Below, piece after piece: positions 17,457 to 24,099 of a DNA stretch of 32,159 bases. The position numbers were made by a program, and so were the translations under genes. Position 1 is the stretch's first letter. Each line of letters starts with the position of its first letter. The notes beneath the pieces were generated by a model that did no database searches, was not told the DNA's origin, and saw only the letters and a program-made list of their open reading frames with translations. This DNA comes from an uncultured Clostridia bacterium (GTDB taxonomy: Bacteria > Bacillota > Clostridia > Oscillospirales > Ruminococcaceae), in assembly GCA_944382845.1 (NCBI GenBank), contig CALWNN010000021.1, positions 1-32,159 on the forward strand, written 5' to 3'.

Positions 17457-18204
17457 AAATGAAGAATTCGGCAAAGTGAGAACAGTTATTAAGGACGGCG
17501 AGCCGTGGCTTGTAGGAAAAGATGTGGCGGAGATTTTAGGGTATTCCAACACGAGGGACGCTCTTTCACGTCATGTGGATACCGAGGATAAAACCACCGT
17601 CGTGATTTCCGACAGTGGTTCAAATTACAAGAGCAAGACCACTATCATCAATGAAAGCGGCTTTTACAGCTTAGTCCTTTCAAGCAAAATGCCGAGAGCA
17701 AAAGAGTTTAAGCGTTGGGTTACAGCCACGATTTTACCAACTTTGAGGAGAACAGGCGGCTACGTCGGCAACGAAGAAATGTTCATAAAAAACTACCTCC
17801 CATTTCTCGACGAGCCGTATCGGAATCTATTCCGCTTGCAGATGATGGCGATAAATCAGCTCAACGAGCGTATCCGCCACGATCAGCCGCTGGTGGAGTT
17901 TGCAAATCAGGTGTCAAACACCGATAATCTTATCGACATGAACGCTATGGCGAAGCTTGCGAGAGCCGAAAATATCCCCGTCGGCAGGAACAAGCTCTAC
18001 GGCTGGCTCAAAGGAAAAGGCGTGCTTATGGCGAATAATCTCCCCTATCAGGCGTTTATCGACCGAGGATATTTTTCCGTCAAGGAGTCGGTGTTTGAAA
18101 CTCCGACTATGACAAAGACCTATCAGCAGACGTTCGTTACGGGCAAGGGGCAGCAGTTCGTCATAAATCTGCTGAGAAAATATTATGGAAAAGAGGTTTT
18201 GTAA
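17431..18204 (+). CDS. BRO-N / KilAC antirepressor-like protein
   Basis: 257 residues with the two-domain layout of phage antirepressors: an N-terminal BRO domain (5-105; GEPWLVGKDVAEILGYSNTRDALSRHV and FKRWVTATILPTLRRTGGY) and a C-terminal KilAC/ANT-like DNA-binding domain (about 150-250; KLARAENIPVGRNKLYGWLK). It probably binds DNA or a repressor and adjusts element genes. ATG 17431 has GAGGAGG 8 bases ahead; the frame extends 7 codons upstream with no site. It starts inside the end of the methylase gene. Confidence 0.88.
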   Translation: MENMIRIFENEEFGKVRTVIKDGEPWLVGKDVAEILGYSNTRDALSRHVDTEDKTTVVISDSGSNYKSKTTIINESGFYSLVLSSKMPRAKEFKRWVTATILPTLRRTGGYVGNEEMFIKNYLPFLDEPYRNLFRLQMMAINQLNERIRHDQPLVEFANQVSNTDNLIDMNAMAKLARAENIPVGRNKLYGWLKGKGVLMANNLPYQAFIDRGYFSVKESVFETPTMTKTYQQTFVTGKGQQFVINLLRKYYGKEVL

Positions 18205-18206
18205 TA

Positions 18207-18377
18207 ATGGAGATAAGAAGCGTTTCTTTACACGATCTGAGAAAAATGAATGACAGCGAGGGACTTATCCTACAAGGCTGCGGCGGAGATTTGCAGGAAT
18301 GGGTCGACGGTATAAACGATATGCTGACGGAAAGCGGAATATTGCAGAAAGGAGAAAGCGAATGCCAAATCATGTGA
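18207..18377 (+). CDS. Small conserved element protein, 56 aa
   Basis: MEIRSVSLHDLRKM then NDSEGLILQGCGGDLQEWVD and a short C-terminal helix. The EGLILQGCGGD-LQEW block looks conserved and resembles small proteins I have seen in gut mobile elements, but I know no function. It starts two bases after the antirepressor stop and overlaps the next gene by 16 bases in another frame. Both overlaps suggest a tight operon. Confidence 0.7.
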   Translation: MEIRSVSLHDLRKMNDSEGLILQGCGGDLQEWVDGINDMLTESGILQKGESECQIM

Positions 18378-19258
18378 CAAACGTAATCAAATTAAACGGT
18401 GACAGAAAGCAGATTAGTGAGCTTTTGGAGCAGATCCAAAACGATGAGCTCGGACTTGGAACTATTGATTTTGAGAAGATAATTCCCATGCCTGAAAATA
18501 TCTACCGCGGCAATCTCGGTCAGGAGGAAATGAATCTCTACGGCAAAAACAACTGGTACGACTGGTGTATAGCAAATTGGGGTACGAAGTGGTCATCCTA
18601 TGGCTATGAGAAAGACTGTGATTACTCAAATGCCGAAGAACTGCGCTTCTTGACCGCCTGGGCAGCTCCCCATCCTGTAATTCAGCGATTATCGGAGATG
18701 TACCCCGAAATCAAAATTATTCATGAGTGGGCTGACGAGGACATCGGCATGAACTGCGGCAGATACGCGTATTACGACGGAGACCGCGTTGAAGAATTCT
18801 ATCCCGAAAATGAAAAGGAACGGCTTGAATTCGCGGCGAGGGTTATGGACGTTGATCTTGAGGATTACGGACTTTTACTCAACGCTTCTGAAACAGGATA
18901 TATCAATATCTATAGCGCCGACGAATATGAGCGTATAGAGCTATTCGGACAGACCGCGCTGTTTACCAACGGCAGGATAACAGACGCGGATATTCCCAAA
19001 GGAACGTATTGCTACGATTTAAGGCAGTCAGACGATGGAGAGGGTTTTTGTTCCATTGAAAAAATCGTTAAAGTAAATCACGGAGGCTCTGTCATAACCA
19101 AAGAGCCTATCGATCTCGGCGAAAAAGGCTTTGTTACTTTGACCGATGATACCGAACCGAATTTTATCGGCGAAACAAGCACGTTTACGGAGTTTATGAG
19201 CAATGAAGCTAGCTGCTCTATGGAAGAAACTGAAGATTTAGAAATGGAGATGATGTAA
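18362..19258 (+). CDS. Api92-like / DUF1281 N-terminus with LPD28 C-terminal domain
   Basis: 298 residues. The N-terminal half (MPNHVTNVIKLNGD, IDFEKIIPMPE, WYDWCIANWGTKW) matches the DUF1281/Api92 ferredoxin-like fold. The part from about 205 to 265 (LFTNGRITDADIPKGTYCYDLRQSDD, IVKVNHGGSVITKEPIDL) fits LPD28, a domain of large polyvalent proteins of mobile elements. The acidic tail ends EDLEMEMM. ATG 18362 has AAAGGAG 8 bases upstream; an earlier in-frame ATG lies within the previous gene and has no site. Function unknown; perhaps an anti-defence or DNA-processing helper. Confidence 0.8.
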   Translation: MPNHVTNVIKLNGDRKQISELLEQIQNDELGLGTIDFEKIIPMPENIYRGNLGQEEMNLYGKNNWYDWCIANWGTKWSSYGYEKDCDYSNAEELRFLTAWAAPHPVIQRLSEMYPEIKIIHEWADEDIGMNCGRYAYYDGDRVEEFYPENEKERLEFAARVMDVDLEDYGLLLNASETGYINIYSADEYERIELFGQTALFTNGRITDADIPKGTYCYDLRQSDDGEGFCSIEKIVKVNHGGSVITKEPIDLGEKGFVTLTDDTEPNFIGETSTFTEFMSNEASCSMEETEDLEMEMM

Positions 19259-19374
19259 TGACGTATTTATTCATAGGAATGACAGTCGGAGGAATAGTCG
19301 GAGCAACCGTAGGCTGTCTCTTTTCGGCGGTCAAGAATGCCGAAAAGGAAATAAAGAGACTTAAAGAAAAATAA
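19258..19374 (+). CDS. DUF3789 small membrane protein
   Basis: 38 residues: one glycine-rich membrane helix (LFIGMTVGGIVGATVGCLF, residues 4-22) and a short Lys/Glu tail. The layout fits DUF3789, tiny membrane proteins of conjugative elements. The start overlaps the stop of the preceding gene (TAATG), so it is coupled. Function unknown. Confidence 0.8.
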   Translation: MTYLFIGMTVGGIVGATVGCLFSAVKNAEKEIKRLKEK

Positions 19375-19379
19375 CAACT

Positions 19380-19445
19380 AAAGTCGTTTTGCCAATGACA
19401 GAAAACTTCTGTTTTTAGCAAAGCGACTTTCTTTCTGTCATTGGC
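19380..19445 (+). promoter_or_regulatory. Overlapping alternative hairpins after DUF3789
   Basis: Two long stems interleave. Stem 1: 19380-19392 (AAAGTCGTTTTGC) with 19418-19430, 13 bp with one wobble. Stem 2: 19391-19404 (GCCAATGACAGAAA) with 19432-19445, 14 bp perfect. They share two bases and cross in the order 1-2-1'-2', so they are either alternatives or a pseudoknot. A small CAGAA/TTCTG hairpin fits inside stem 1. No strong T-run follows. Confidence 0.65.
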
Positions 19446-19453
19446 TTTAAACG

Positions 19454-19558
19454 ATGGAGAAGGAAAAGTTGAAAGCGGTGCTTTCAACTACGAGTTTTGT
19501 GCTATGCACAAAACATCGGAAGGAGGTGTGCCTCCTTTCGGAGGCAAATAATATATGA
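19454..19558 (+). CDS. Candidate leader peptide of the adenine methylase, 34 aa
   Basis: A 34-codon frame MEKEKLKAVLSTTSFVLC, TKHRKEVCLLSEANNI that stops in TGA overlapping the methylase ATG (ATGA). It runs through three hairpins. Its translation would melt them and bring ribosomes to the methylase start. There is no good ribosome-binding site before its ATG, so it may be a chance frame; the exact ATGA overlap speaks for it. Confidence 0.4.
   Translation: MEKEKLKAVLSTTSFVLCTKHRKEVCLLSEANNI
19467..19545 (+). promoter_or_regulatory. Hairpin leader controlling the methylase ribosome-binding site
   Basis: Three or four tight hairpins in a row: AGTTGAAAGC/GCTTTCAACT (19467-19489), GTTTTGTGC/GCACAAAAC (19494-19514), then AAGGAGG/CCTCCTT (19520-19537) or, instead, GCCTCC/GGAGGC (19530-19545). 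The last two are mutually exclusive, and the second hides GGAGG at 19540-19544, the ribosome-binding site of the gene starting at 19555. Confidence 0.65.
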
Positions 19559-20937
19559 ACAGTTTTATGTCATGGGTAGGCGGAAAGAAAGCGTTAAGAG
19601 AAGAAGTTCTTGCAAGATTTCCAACCTATTATGAAAGGTATATAGAGGTTTTCGGCGGCGCGGGCTGGGTGCTGTTCCATAAGCCGCCGGGTATGGATTT
19701 TGAGGTCTGGAATGATTACAACGGAAATCTTGCAAACCTGTACAGATGCGTCCGTGAAAATCCGAATAAGCTGAAATACAAGCTAAGATACGTCCTTAAT
19801 TCCCGTGAGGATTTTGAGAGAATCGCAAATCTCCATAAGAATGGGATTTTCCCTAAGCTTTGCGACGTTGACAGAGCGGCGAAGTTCTATCAGCTTATTA
19901 GATACAGCTATGCTTCGGGACTTGACAGCTTTGCAAGTCAGCCCCATTCAATATGGTCGGATTTCCCGATGATAGACTTGGCGGCAAGGAGATTGCAGAA
20001 GGTCATAATCGAAAACAAGGATTTTGAAAAGCTGATACGGCAGTACGACCGCCCTGTCAGCTTTTTCTACTGCGATCCTCCGTACTTTGCAACCGAAAAC
20101 TACTACAAAGACGTTGGTTTTAAAACCAAGGATCACATCAGACTTCGTGATACGCTTCTTGGTATTTCGGGCAAATTTCTTGTTTCATACAATGATTGTC
20201 CCGAAATCCGTGAGATATGGAATAAGCCCAATATTCACATTGAGGAGATCAGCAGGCTGAATAACTTAGCGCAGCGATACGACGGAGGCTGTCAGTATGC
20301 AGAACTCTTCATAATCAGAACTGTACTTGACATAAATGATACTGTCGTTGATGTAGAAATTGAAGAACCCGAACCAACAGAACAATTTGCGAATGATGAC
20401 TTTTATGTTGATATTCCTCCGCAGTTCGATGAATCTGAGCAATCCGAAAATGCATTATCGGGATTTTTGAAGATTGAAAAGGACGATCAGACAGACAATA
20501 ATCTATATTACAAGCTGGGCGCTATGTTTAAAAATGGGTTTGGAACGGAAGCTGATATTTCTAAAGCCGTAGAATATTTTAATAAGTCAGCGGATATGAA
20601 TAAGTGGTCAAGCTATCAGCTTGGCAGGCTTTATCTTTTCGGAGCAGAGGGTCTTGAAAAAGATAAAGAAAAGGCTGTAGAGTGGCTTACAAAGTCCGCA
20701 AATGACGGTAATGAATACGCTCAGAACTTACTTGATAATATTGATGATTTTGAAAGTCAAATGCTTAGAAATACTGTTATGGGATTGTTTGTGAATTTAA
20801 GTAGGTGTATTGAAGATGACTATTACAAACGGTACAATTCGGTAAGGCAGACGGTGGATAAAAAGCTTAAGCAGATGATAAGGTTGAAAAAGCAGGATAT
20901 GGGAATTAAAGATGATAATACAATGGCAATGCAGTAA
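19555..20937 (+). CDS. DNA adenine methylase fused to Sel1 repeats and a relaxase-like tail
   Basis: 460 residues. Residues 1-265 are a D12-class N6-adenine methylase: MSWVGGKKALREEV (motif X, 4-17), YIEVFGGAGWVLF (motif I), and the catalytic DPPY at 174-177. A linker (265-315) leads to two Sel1-like repeats (about 317-395: YYKLGAMFKNGFG, AVEYFNKSADMN; YQLGRLYLFGAEG, AVEWLTKSANDGNEYAQ). The end (VDKKLKQMIRLKKQDMGIKDD) resembles the C-terminus of relaxases of gut elements. Such tails are not part of ordinary Dam enzymes, so the gene looks like a fusion left by deletion of the mobilisation genes. No partner nuclease is seen. Confidence 0.85.
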   Translation: MNSFMSWVGGKKALREEVLARFPTYYERYIEVFGGAGWVLFHKPPGMDFEVWNDYNGNLANLYRCVRENPNKLKYKLRYVLNSREDFERIANLHKNGIFPKLCDVDRAAKFYQLIRYSYASGLDSFASQPHSIWSDFPMIDLAARRLQKVIIENKDFEKLIRQYDRPVSFFYCDPPYFATENYYKDVGFKTKDHIRLRDTLLGISGKFLVSYNDCPEIREIWNKPNIHIEEISRLNNLAQRYDGGCQYAELFIIRTVLDINDTVVDVEIEEPEPTEQFANDDFYVDIPPQFDESEQSENALSGFLKIEKDDQTDNNLYYKLGAMFKNGFGTEADISKAVEYFNKSADMNKWSSYQLGRLYLFGAEGLEKDKEKAVEWLTKSANDGNEYAQNLLDNIDDFESQMLRNTVMGLFVNLSRCIEDDYYKRYNSVRQTVDKKLKQMIRLKKQDMGIKDDNTMAMQ

Positions 20938-20945
20938 AAAACAGC

Positions 20946-20984
20946 GGATTCGTGCTTTAATGCAATCGAATCCTTCTATTTTTT
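20946..20984 (+). terminator. Terminator after the adenine methylase
   Basis: Stem GGATTCG/CGAATCC followed by TTCTATTTTTT. The T-run merges with the left end of repeat copy D. Confidence 0.75.
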
Positions 20985-21098
20985 AACTCGGAGCAAAGCC
21001 CGATGTAATGCTCGCACGCTTGCGTTGCAAGCTAAAACATCGGCTGCGACGAGGCAACCTCACCGCAGGAGCTTTAGCTCCTCGGGGATTAGGTTATA
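20981..21098 (+). repeat. Structured intergenic repeat, copy D (divergent)
   Basis: The left end TTTTAACTCGGAGCAAAGC matches copies A-C. The right end is shortened to CGGGGATTAGGTTATA. Interior hairpins: CCGATGT/ACATCGG enclosing GCTTGC/GCAAGC, and AGGAGC/GCTCCT. The TTATA end supplies the stop codon of the convergent kinase gene (21094). Confidence 0.6.
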
Positions 21099-22392
21099 AT
21101 TTAAGTGTAATATTAAGAGCAAATAAGCCATTGCTATTATCTATACAGAATGTACCGTTATGCCTGTTGACAGCATTCCGTATATTGTTAATACCGAATC
21201 CGTGATGTATTTTATCGTCCTTAGTGGTCAGCAAACTGATATTTTCTTCGCTTGCGGGGTTACGGATTGAAATAAACTGATATCCCTGTTGTGTACTCAG
21301 CTTTATATCAATTACTTTATGACCGCTGATCTTACTGCAAGCTTCTATGGCGTTGTCAAGAGCGTTGGTAAAAATGACACACAAATCTACAGGATCAAAG
21401 TCATGCGTAAACGAACCGTCCAAGCGTATTTCCGTATCGAATTCTTTGGCAGCCGAAGCTTTTTCTGCAAGAATCGAATCTAAAATATGATTTCCGCATT
21501 CAAACGACTTTGACGCTATGGTTTTTGACTTTGATAATTTATTTATGTACTGGGCAGCTTCTTCATTCTTGTTTGCTGAAATCAGCGATGAAACGCATTG
21601 CATATGATTAATGTAATCGTGTCTGAAGGAGTGGAACTCTTTCCTCATATTATCCAGAGCTTCATAATGCTTTAACTGAGTGTTAATTTGCTTTTTTAAA
21701 AGCGCGGACGTATCCTCATAGTACTTTTTTGACATATTGCTAATCAGCAGCAAAAACATTATAACAAACATTATAGCCGTTAAAATAAAAAGGAAAAATT
21801 CAAAGAAGCTTTTTTGCATAGCAAATTTATCGGTATCAATGGAAAGCGAGGAAATTATTCCTTCCAAAATAAAAACGCATAAAAGCATTAATATTCCTAC
21901 AGCTTTAGAGGTCGACTTAAATGCAAATGCCAAACTTTTAAAATGTCCTCTTTTGTTTATAAGGCAGATTAAACAGAGGACAAGCAGCTGAAATATCATT
22001 GATGTGATTTTTGTTATTACTAATTCATTTGAAACCGAAGACACAAGCTTAAATATCCATAAAGAGCAGCTTTGTATGAGAGAATCTAAAGAAATTAAAA
22101 AAATCGGCATGTATATTGAAATAAACTTTATTTTTTTAATGAAGATAAACGGAAAGACCAAAAAACGCAGATAATATACGGCAAGCAGTACCGACATCAC
22201 CAATTTTGATGACTCTGCAAAATACAAACTGAAAATCAGCGTGTATAATCCATGAATAACCGATATGGGGAATAATTTAATCAGGCTGAGTTTGAATTCT
22301 GCCAAATTAACGGATTTGATTATCAGTATCAAGTTGACGAGCAAAAATAAGTCGGAAATAATAAATGCTGTATTTGAAATCACATTGTTCAT
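21094..22392 (-). CDS. AgrC-like sensor histidine kinase (GHKL, HPK10 type)
   Basis: 432 residues. The N-terminal 215 residues form six or seven membrane segments, the sensor of this class. Then a coiled linker leads to the H-box FRHDYINH with phospho-accepting His258, the N-box NALDNAIEAC (Asn343) and the G-box HGFGINNIRNAV (398 on). The FRHDYxNH form is characteristic of AgrC/ComD-type kinases, which usually sense secreted peptides. No AgrB-like processing gene is nearby, so the signal is unknown. It follows the regulator gene by 4 bases and is co-transcribed. The stop codon lies within repeat D. Confidence 0.9.
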   Translation of the reverse strand: MNNVISNTAFIISDLFLLVNLILIIKSVNLAEFKLSLIKLFPISVIHGLYTLIFSLYFAESSKLVMSVLLAVYYLRFLVFPFIFIKKIKFISIYMPIFLISLDSLIQSCSLWIFKLVSSVSNELVITKITSMIFQLLVLCLICLINKRGHFKSLAFAFKSTSKAVGILMLLCVFILEGIISSLSIDTDKFAMQKSFFEFFLFILTAIMFVIMFLLLISNMSKKYYEDTSALLKKQINTQLKHYEALDNMRKEFHSFRHDYINHMQCVSSLISANKNEEAAQYINKLSKSKTIASKSFECGNHILDSILAEKASAAKEFDTEIRLDGSFTHDFDPVDLCVIFTNALDNAIEACSKISGHKVIDIKLSTQQGYQFISIRNPASEENISLLTTKDDKIHHGFGINNIRNAVNRHNGTFCIDNSNGLFALNITLKL

Positions 22393-22396
22393 TATA

Positions 22397-23104
22397 TCAG
22401 TCCTTTGTATTATACCTTACTATGTATTCCTGAAAGGCTCTTTTGAAATCGGGCAGATATCTTCTGCTTATGGAAGCACGCTCGTTATTATCGAAATATA
22501 TCGTCTTATTATCGTGATTTCTTATATGCAGAAAGCTTACGATGCACGATCTGTGGGAACGTATAAACCGGTCTTTGGGAAGCAGTTTTTCAATCTCCTG
22601 CATATACCGGCAGCATTCGAGGTGATTGTCGGCGGTTCGTATTACAGTGTGTTTGTCTTTTGATTCGACATAAATGATTTCAGACAATCTAACTTTCCAC
22701 GAACCGTCGTTAGTGTTCAATATCAGAAAATCATCTGTTTTAACAGAATCAAGATAATCGTCAATAGACTTAAACAGCTCGTCTTTTTTTATCGGCTTTA
22801 AAAGGAATCGGAATGTATTTACTTCAAAAGATTGAAAAACGATTTTCGGGAAGGCGGTGAGAAAGATAATAGCAGCGTTTGAATTTTTTAATCTAAGGCG
22901 TTTGGACGTTTCCAATCCGTCCATACCGTCCATTTGATAGTCCATAAATATAATATCGAATTTTTCAGCGCTTTGTAAAAGGGCATTGCCCGTTTTGAAA
23001 TATGCTGTTAATACCGGTTCTTTTTTAAATTTAGAATATTCATTCAAAAGCGTATGCAATTCTTCAAATAATGCTGTTTCGTCATCACAGACGGCAATCT
23101 TCAT
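22397..23104 (-). CDS. LytTR-family response regulator (AgrA-like)
   Basis: 235 residues: receiver domain 1-120 with the acidic pair Asp7-Asp8 and phospho-acceptor Asp55 in IIFMDYQMDGMDG, then a LytTR DNA-binding domain (about 135-230; IIYVESKDKHTVIRT, FIRSHRSCIVSF, ISRRYLPDFKRAF). LytTR proteins bind pairs of short direct repeats 21-22 bases apart and usually activate. Three such sites with identical cores lie in this window, the nearest 85 bases upstream of this gene's start on the divergent side. The ribosome-binding site is AAGGGGG. First gene of the operon. Confidence 0.93.
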   Translation of the reverse strand: MKIAVCDDETALFEELHTLLNEYSKFKKEPVLTAYFKTGNALLQSAEKFDIIFMDYQMDGMDGLETSKRLRLKNSNAAIIFLTAFPKIVFQSFEVNTFRFLLKPIKKDELFKSIDDYLDSVKTDDFLILNTNDGSWKVRLSEIIYVESKDKHTVIRTADNHLECCRYMQEIEKLLPKDRFIRSHRSCIVSFLHIRNHDNKTIYFDNNERASISRRYLPDFKRAFQEYIVRYNTKD

Positions 23105-23128
23105 ATTTTCGCCCCCTTTTTTCTTTTA

Positions 23129-23157
23129 ATTATAACATAGAACTATTTAAATAGCAA
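23129..23157 (-). promoter_or_regulatory. Promoter of the two-component operon
   Basis: On the minus strand TTGCTA (23157-23152), 17 bases, TATAAT (23134-23129). The spacer holds a perfect 12-base palindrome CTATTTAAATAG (23143-23154). The LytTR site at 23188 is 31 bases upstream of the -35, so autoregulation is possible. Confidence 0.65.
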
Positions 23158-23187
23158 GTAAAATTTTACAATAAAATACGTCCGAAC

Positions 23188-23257
23188 TACCGCTTACGCC
23201 GAATTTATGACCGTATTTCAGATATCTATAGACGAACCGATGAAAATGCTTTATACT
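23188..23257 (+). promoter_or_regulatory. LytTR operator 1 and promoter
   Basis: Direct repeats ACCGCTTAC (23189) and ACCGTATTT (23210), 21 bases start to start, then the shared string CAGATATCTATAGAC and a -10 TATACT at 23252-23257 with no recognisable -35. It drives the 11-aa peptide frame and the 148-aa gene. Spacing from the second repeat to the -10 is 42 bases, 5 more than in sites 2 and 3. Confidence 0.7.
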
Positions 23258-23291
23258 ACTCCCGAAATGAAGAAATGGGGAGGGATATAAA

Positions 23292-23327
23292 ATGTGGAGA
23301 TACATCTGGCAGATCATTTTCAAGTAA
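23292..23327 (+). CDS. Candidate 11-residue hydrophobic peptide MWRYIWQIIFK
   Basis: A tiny frame with an excellent ribosome-binding site (GGGGAGGG, 7 bases before ATG). It is the first translatable frame after the LytTR-controlled promoter, about 28 bases from the expected start of transcription. The peptide is rich in Trp and Ile with a basic C-terminus. It could be a signal, a membrane-active peptide or a translation leader for the next gene (15 bases on). It has no leader for secretion. Its existence as a product is a prediction. Confidence 0.5.
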   Translation: MWRYIWQIIFK

Positions 23328-23342
23328 TAGGATGGGATAGTT

Positions 23343-23789
23343 ATGGAAATAGTTGAAAAGCAATATTTATCAGTTGAGTCGCTGCTGTCATACAGGACAA
23401 GATCGACATACAATAAACTCGGTAAGTTGATCGATCACATTTCAAGCAGTCTGAAATCGCTTGAAATGGAGCAGACGGGAAATATTATTTTTTCCTTGAA
23501 AGAAAATACTTACGGAACAGATGAAGTAATACTTGATCTTGAGTTTTTTGTTCCTGTCAGCAAAGAGTTTAAAAGCAACGAATTTTATGTTTATAAGCCA
23601 CAAATCAAACTATACAATGCAGTCAGAGCAAGGCACTCAGGAACCTATGATACGCTTATAAATTCACGCAAGAAGTTTCAGACATATTTGTCTCAGAAGT
23701 GTTATCAGCCGATAACGGATTTTTATTATTATGTTAATAACAGCAATTTAGTGGATATTTATGTAGGAATCAACGGTAATATTGTTTGA
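23343..23789 (+). CDS. Hypothetical protein, 148 aa, in the LytTR regulon
   Basis: A soluble alpha/beta protein with no signal peptide or membrane helix. MEIVEKQYLSVESLLSYRTR at the start, a predicted helix at 24-42, then strands around GNIIFSLKEN, VILDLEFFVPVS and FYVYKPQIKLYNAVRARHSG. The layout (strand-helix-strand with a YxxR and an effector-like second half) recalls GyrI-like or DUF5085 small-molecule-binding folds, but I cannot assign it. The ATG follows a weak GGATGGGAT site. It is the second frame after operator 1; a hairpin GCGGGCA/TGTCCGC with a T-rich tail follows the stop. Confidence 0.75.
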   Translation: MEIVEKQYLSVESLLSYRTRSTYNKLGKLIDHISSSLKSLEMEQTGNIIFSLKENTYGTDEVILDLEFFVPVSKEFKSNEFYVYKPQIKLYNAVRARHSGTYDTLINSRKKFQTYLSQKCYQPITDFYYYVNNSNLVDIYVGINGNIV

Positions 23790-23794
23790 CATCA

Positions 23795-23913
23795 GGCGGG
23801 CAATTTTTGTCCGCTATTTCCTTTTTGTGACAAGTTTCGAGCTGATATGACCGCTTACGCCGAATTTATGACCGTATTTCAGATATCTATAGACAAAAAT
23901 GACCACTTATGAT
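23795..23913 (+). promoter_or_regulatory. LytTR operator 2 and promoter of the VWA gene
   Basis: A block closely similar to 28426-28545 over about 105 bases. It starts with a terminator-like hairpin (GCGGGCA/TGTCCGC, 23797-23815), then ACCGCTTAC (23850) and ACCGTATTT (23871), 21 bases apart, CAGATATCTATAGAC, AAAAATG and -10 TATGAT (23908-23913). The position of the -35 reads ATCTAT, far from consensus, as expected for an activator-dependent promoter. Confidence 0.7.
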
Positions 23914-23930
23914 AGCATAGCTTGTATATA

Positions 23931-23971
23931 AATAACAGATAAAAATTGCACGAAAAGTAATGTCTGTTATT
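23931..23971 (+). promoter_or_regulatory. Leader hairpin of the VWA gene
   Basis: Stem AATAACAGA/TCTGTTATT (9 bp, 23-base loop) followed after 14 bases by TTTTTT. It may be an attenuator. The rest of the leader to 24100 shows no convincing gene; the start of the VWA gene has GGAGG 6 bases before ATG. Confidence 0.35.
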
Positions 23972-24099
23972 TCAGATATATATTTTTTCGTAATGATTTC
24001 TTTTGCTGCTTTTGCCAGTGATCAGAGTATTCAATGAGAAATTAAAGAAATCGTACAGAAAACAAGTGAGATGCGGTAAATTCGCAGAATGGAGGAAAT

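Larger units (their letters stand above)
14946..20940. mobile_element. Remnant of an integrative conjugative or mobilizable element
   Basis: Eight plus-strand genes of types that occur together in gut Firmicutes conjugative elements: DUF6329, DUF4314, two DNA methylases, BRO/KilAC protein, LPD28, DUF3789. No integrase, coupling protein or intact relaxase is present; only what looks like a relaxase tail survives, fused to the adenine methylase. The left edge carries a tRNA-like 3' end; I found no matching direct repeat on the right. The exact limits are a guess. Confidence 0.6.

Noticed and set aside
23143-23154. Palindrome CTATTTAAATAG as a regulator site
   Set aside because: It lies between -35 and -10 of the two-component promoter but is pure A/T-rich core; a 12-base palindrome of this kind can be chance.
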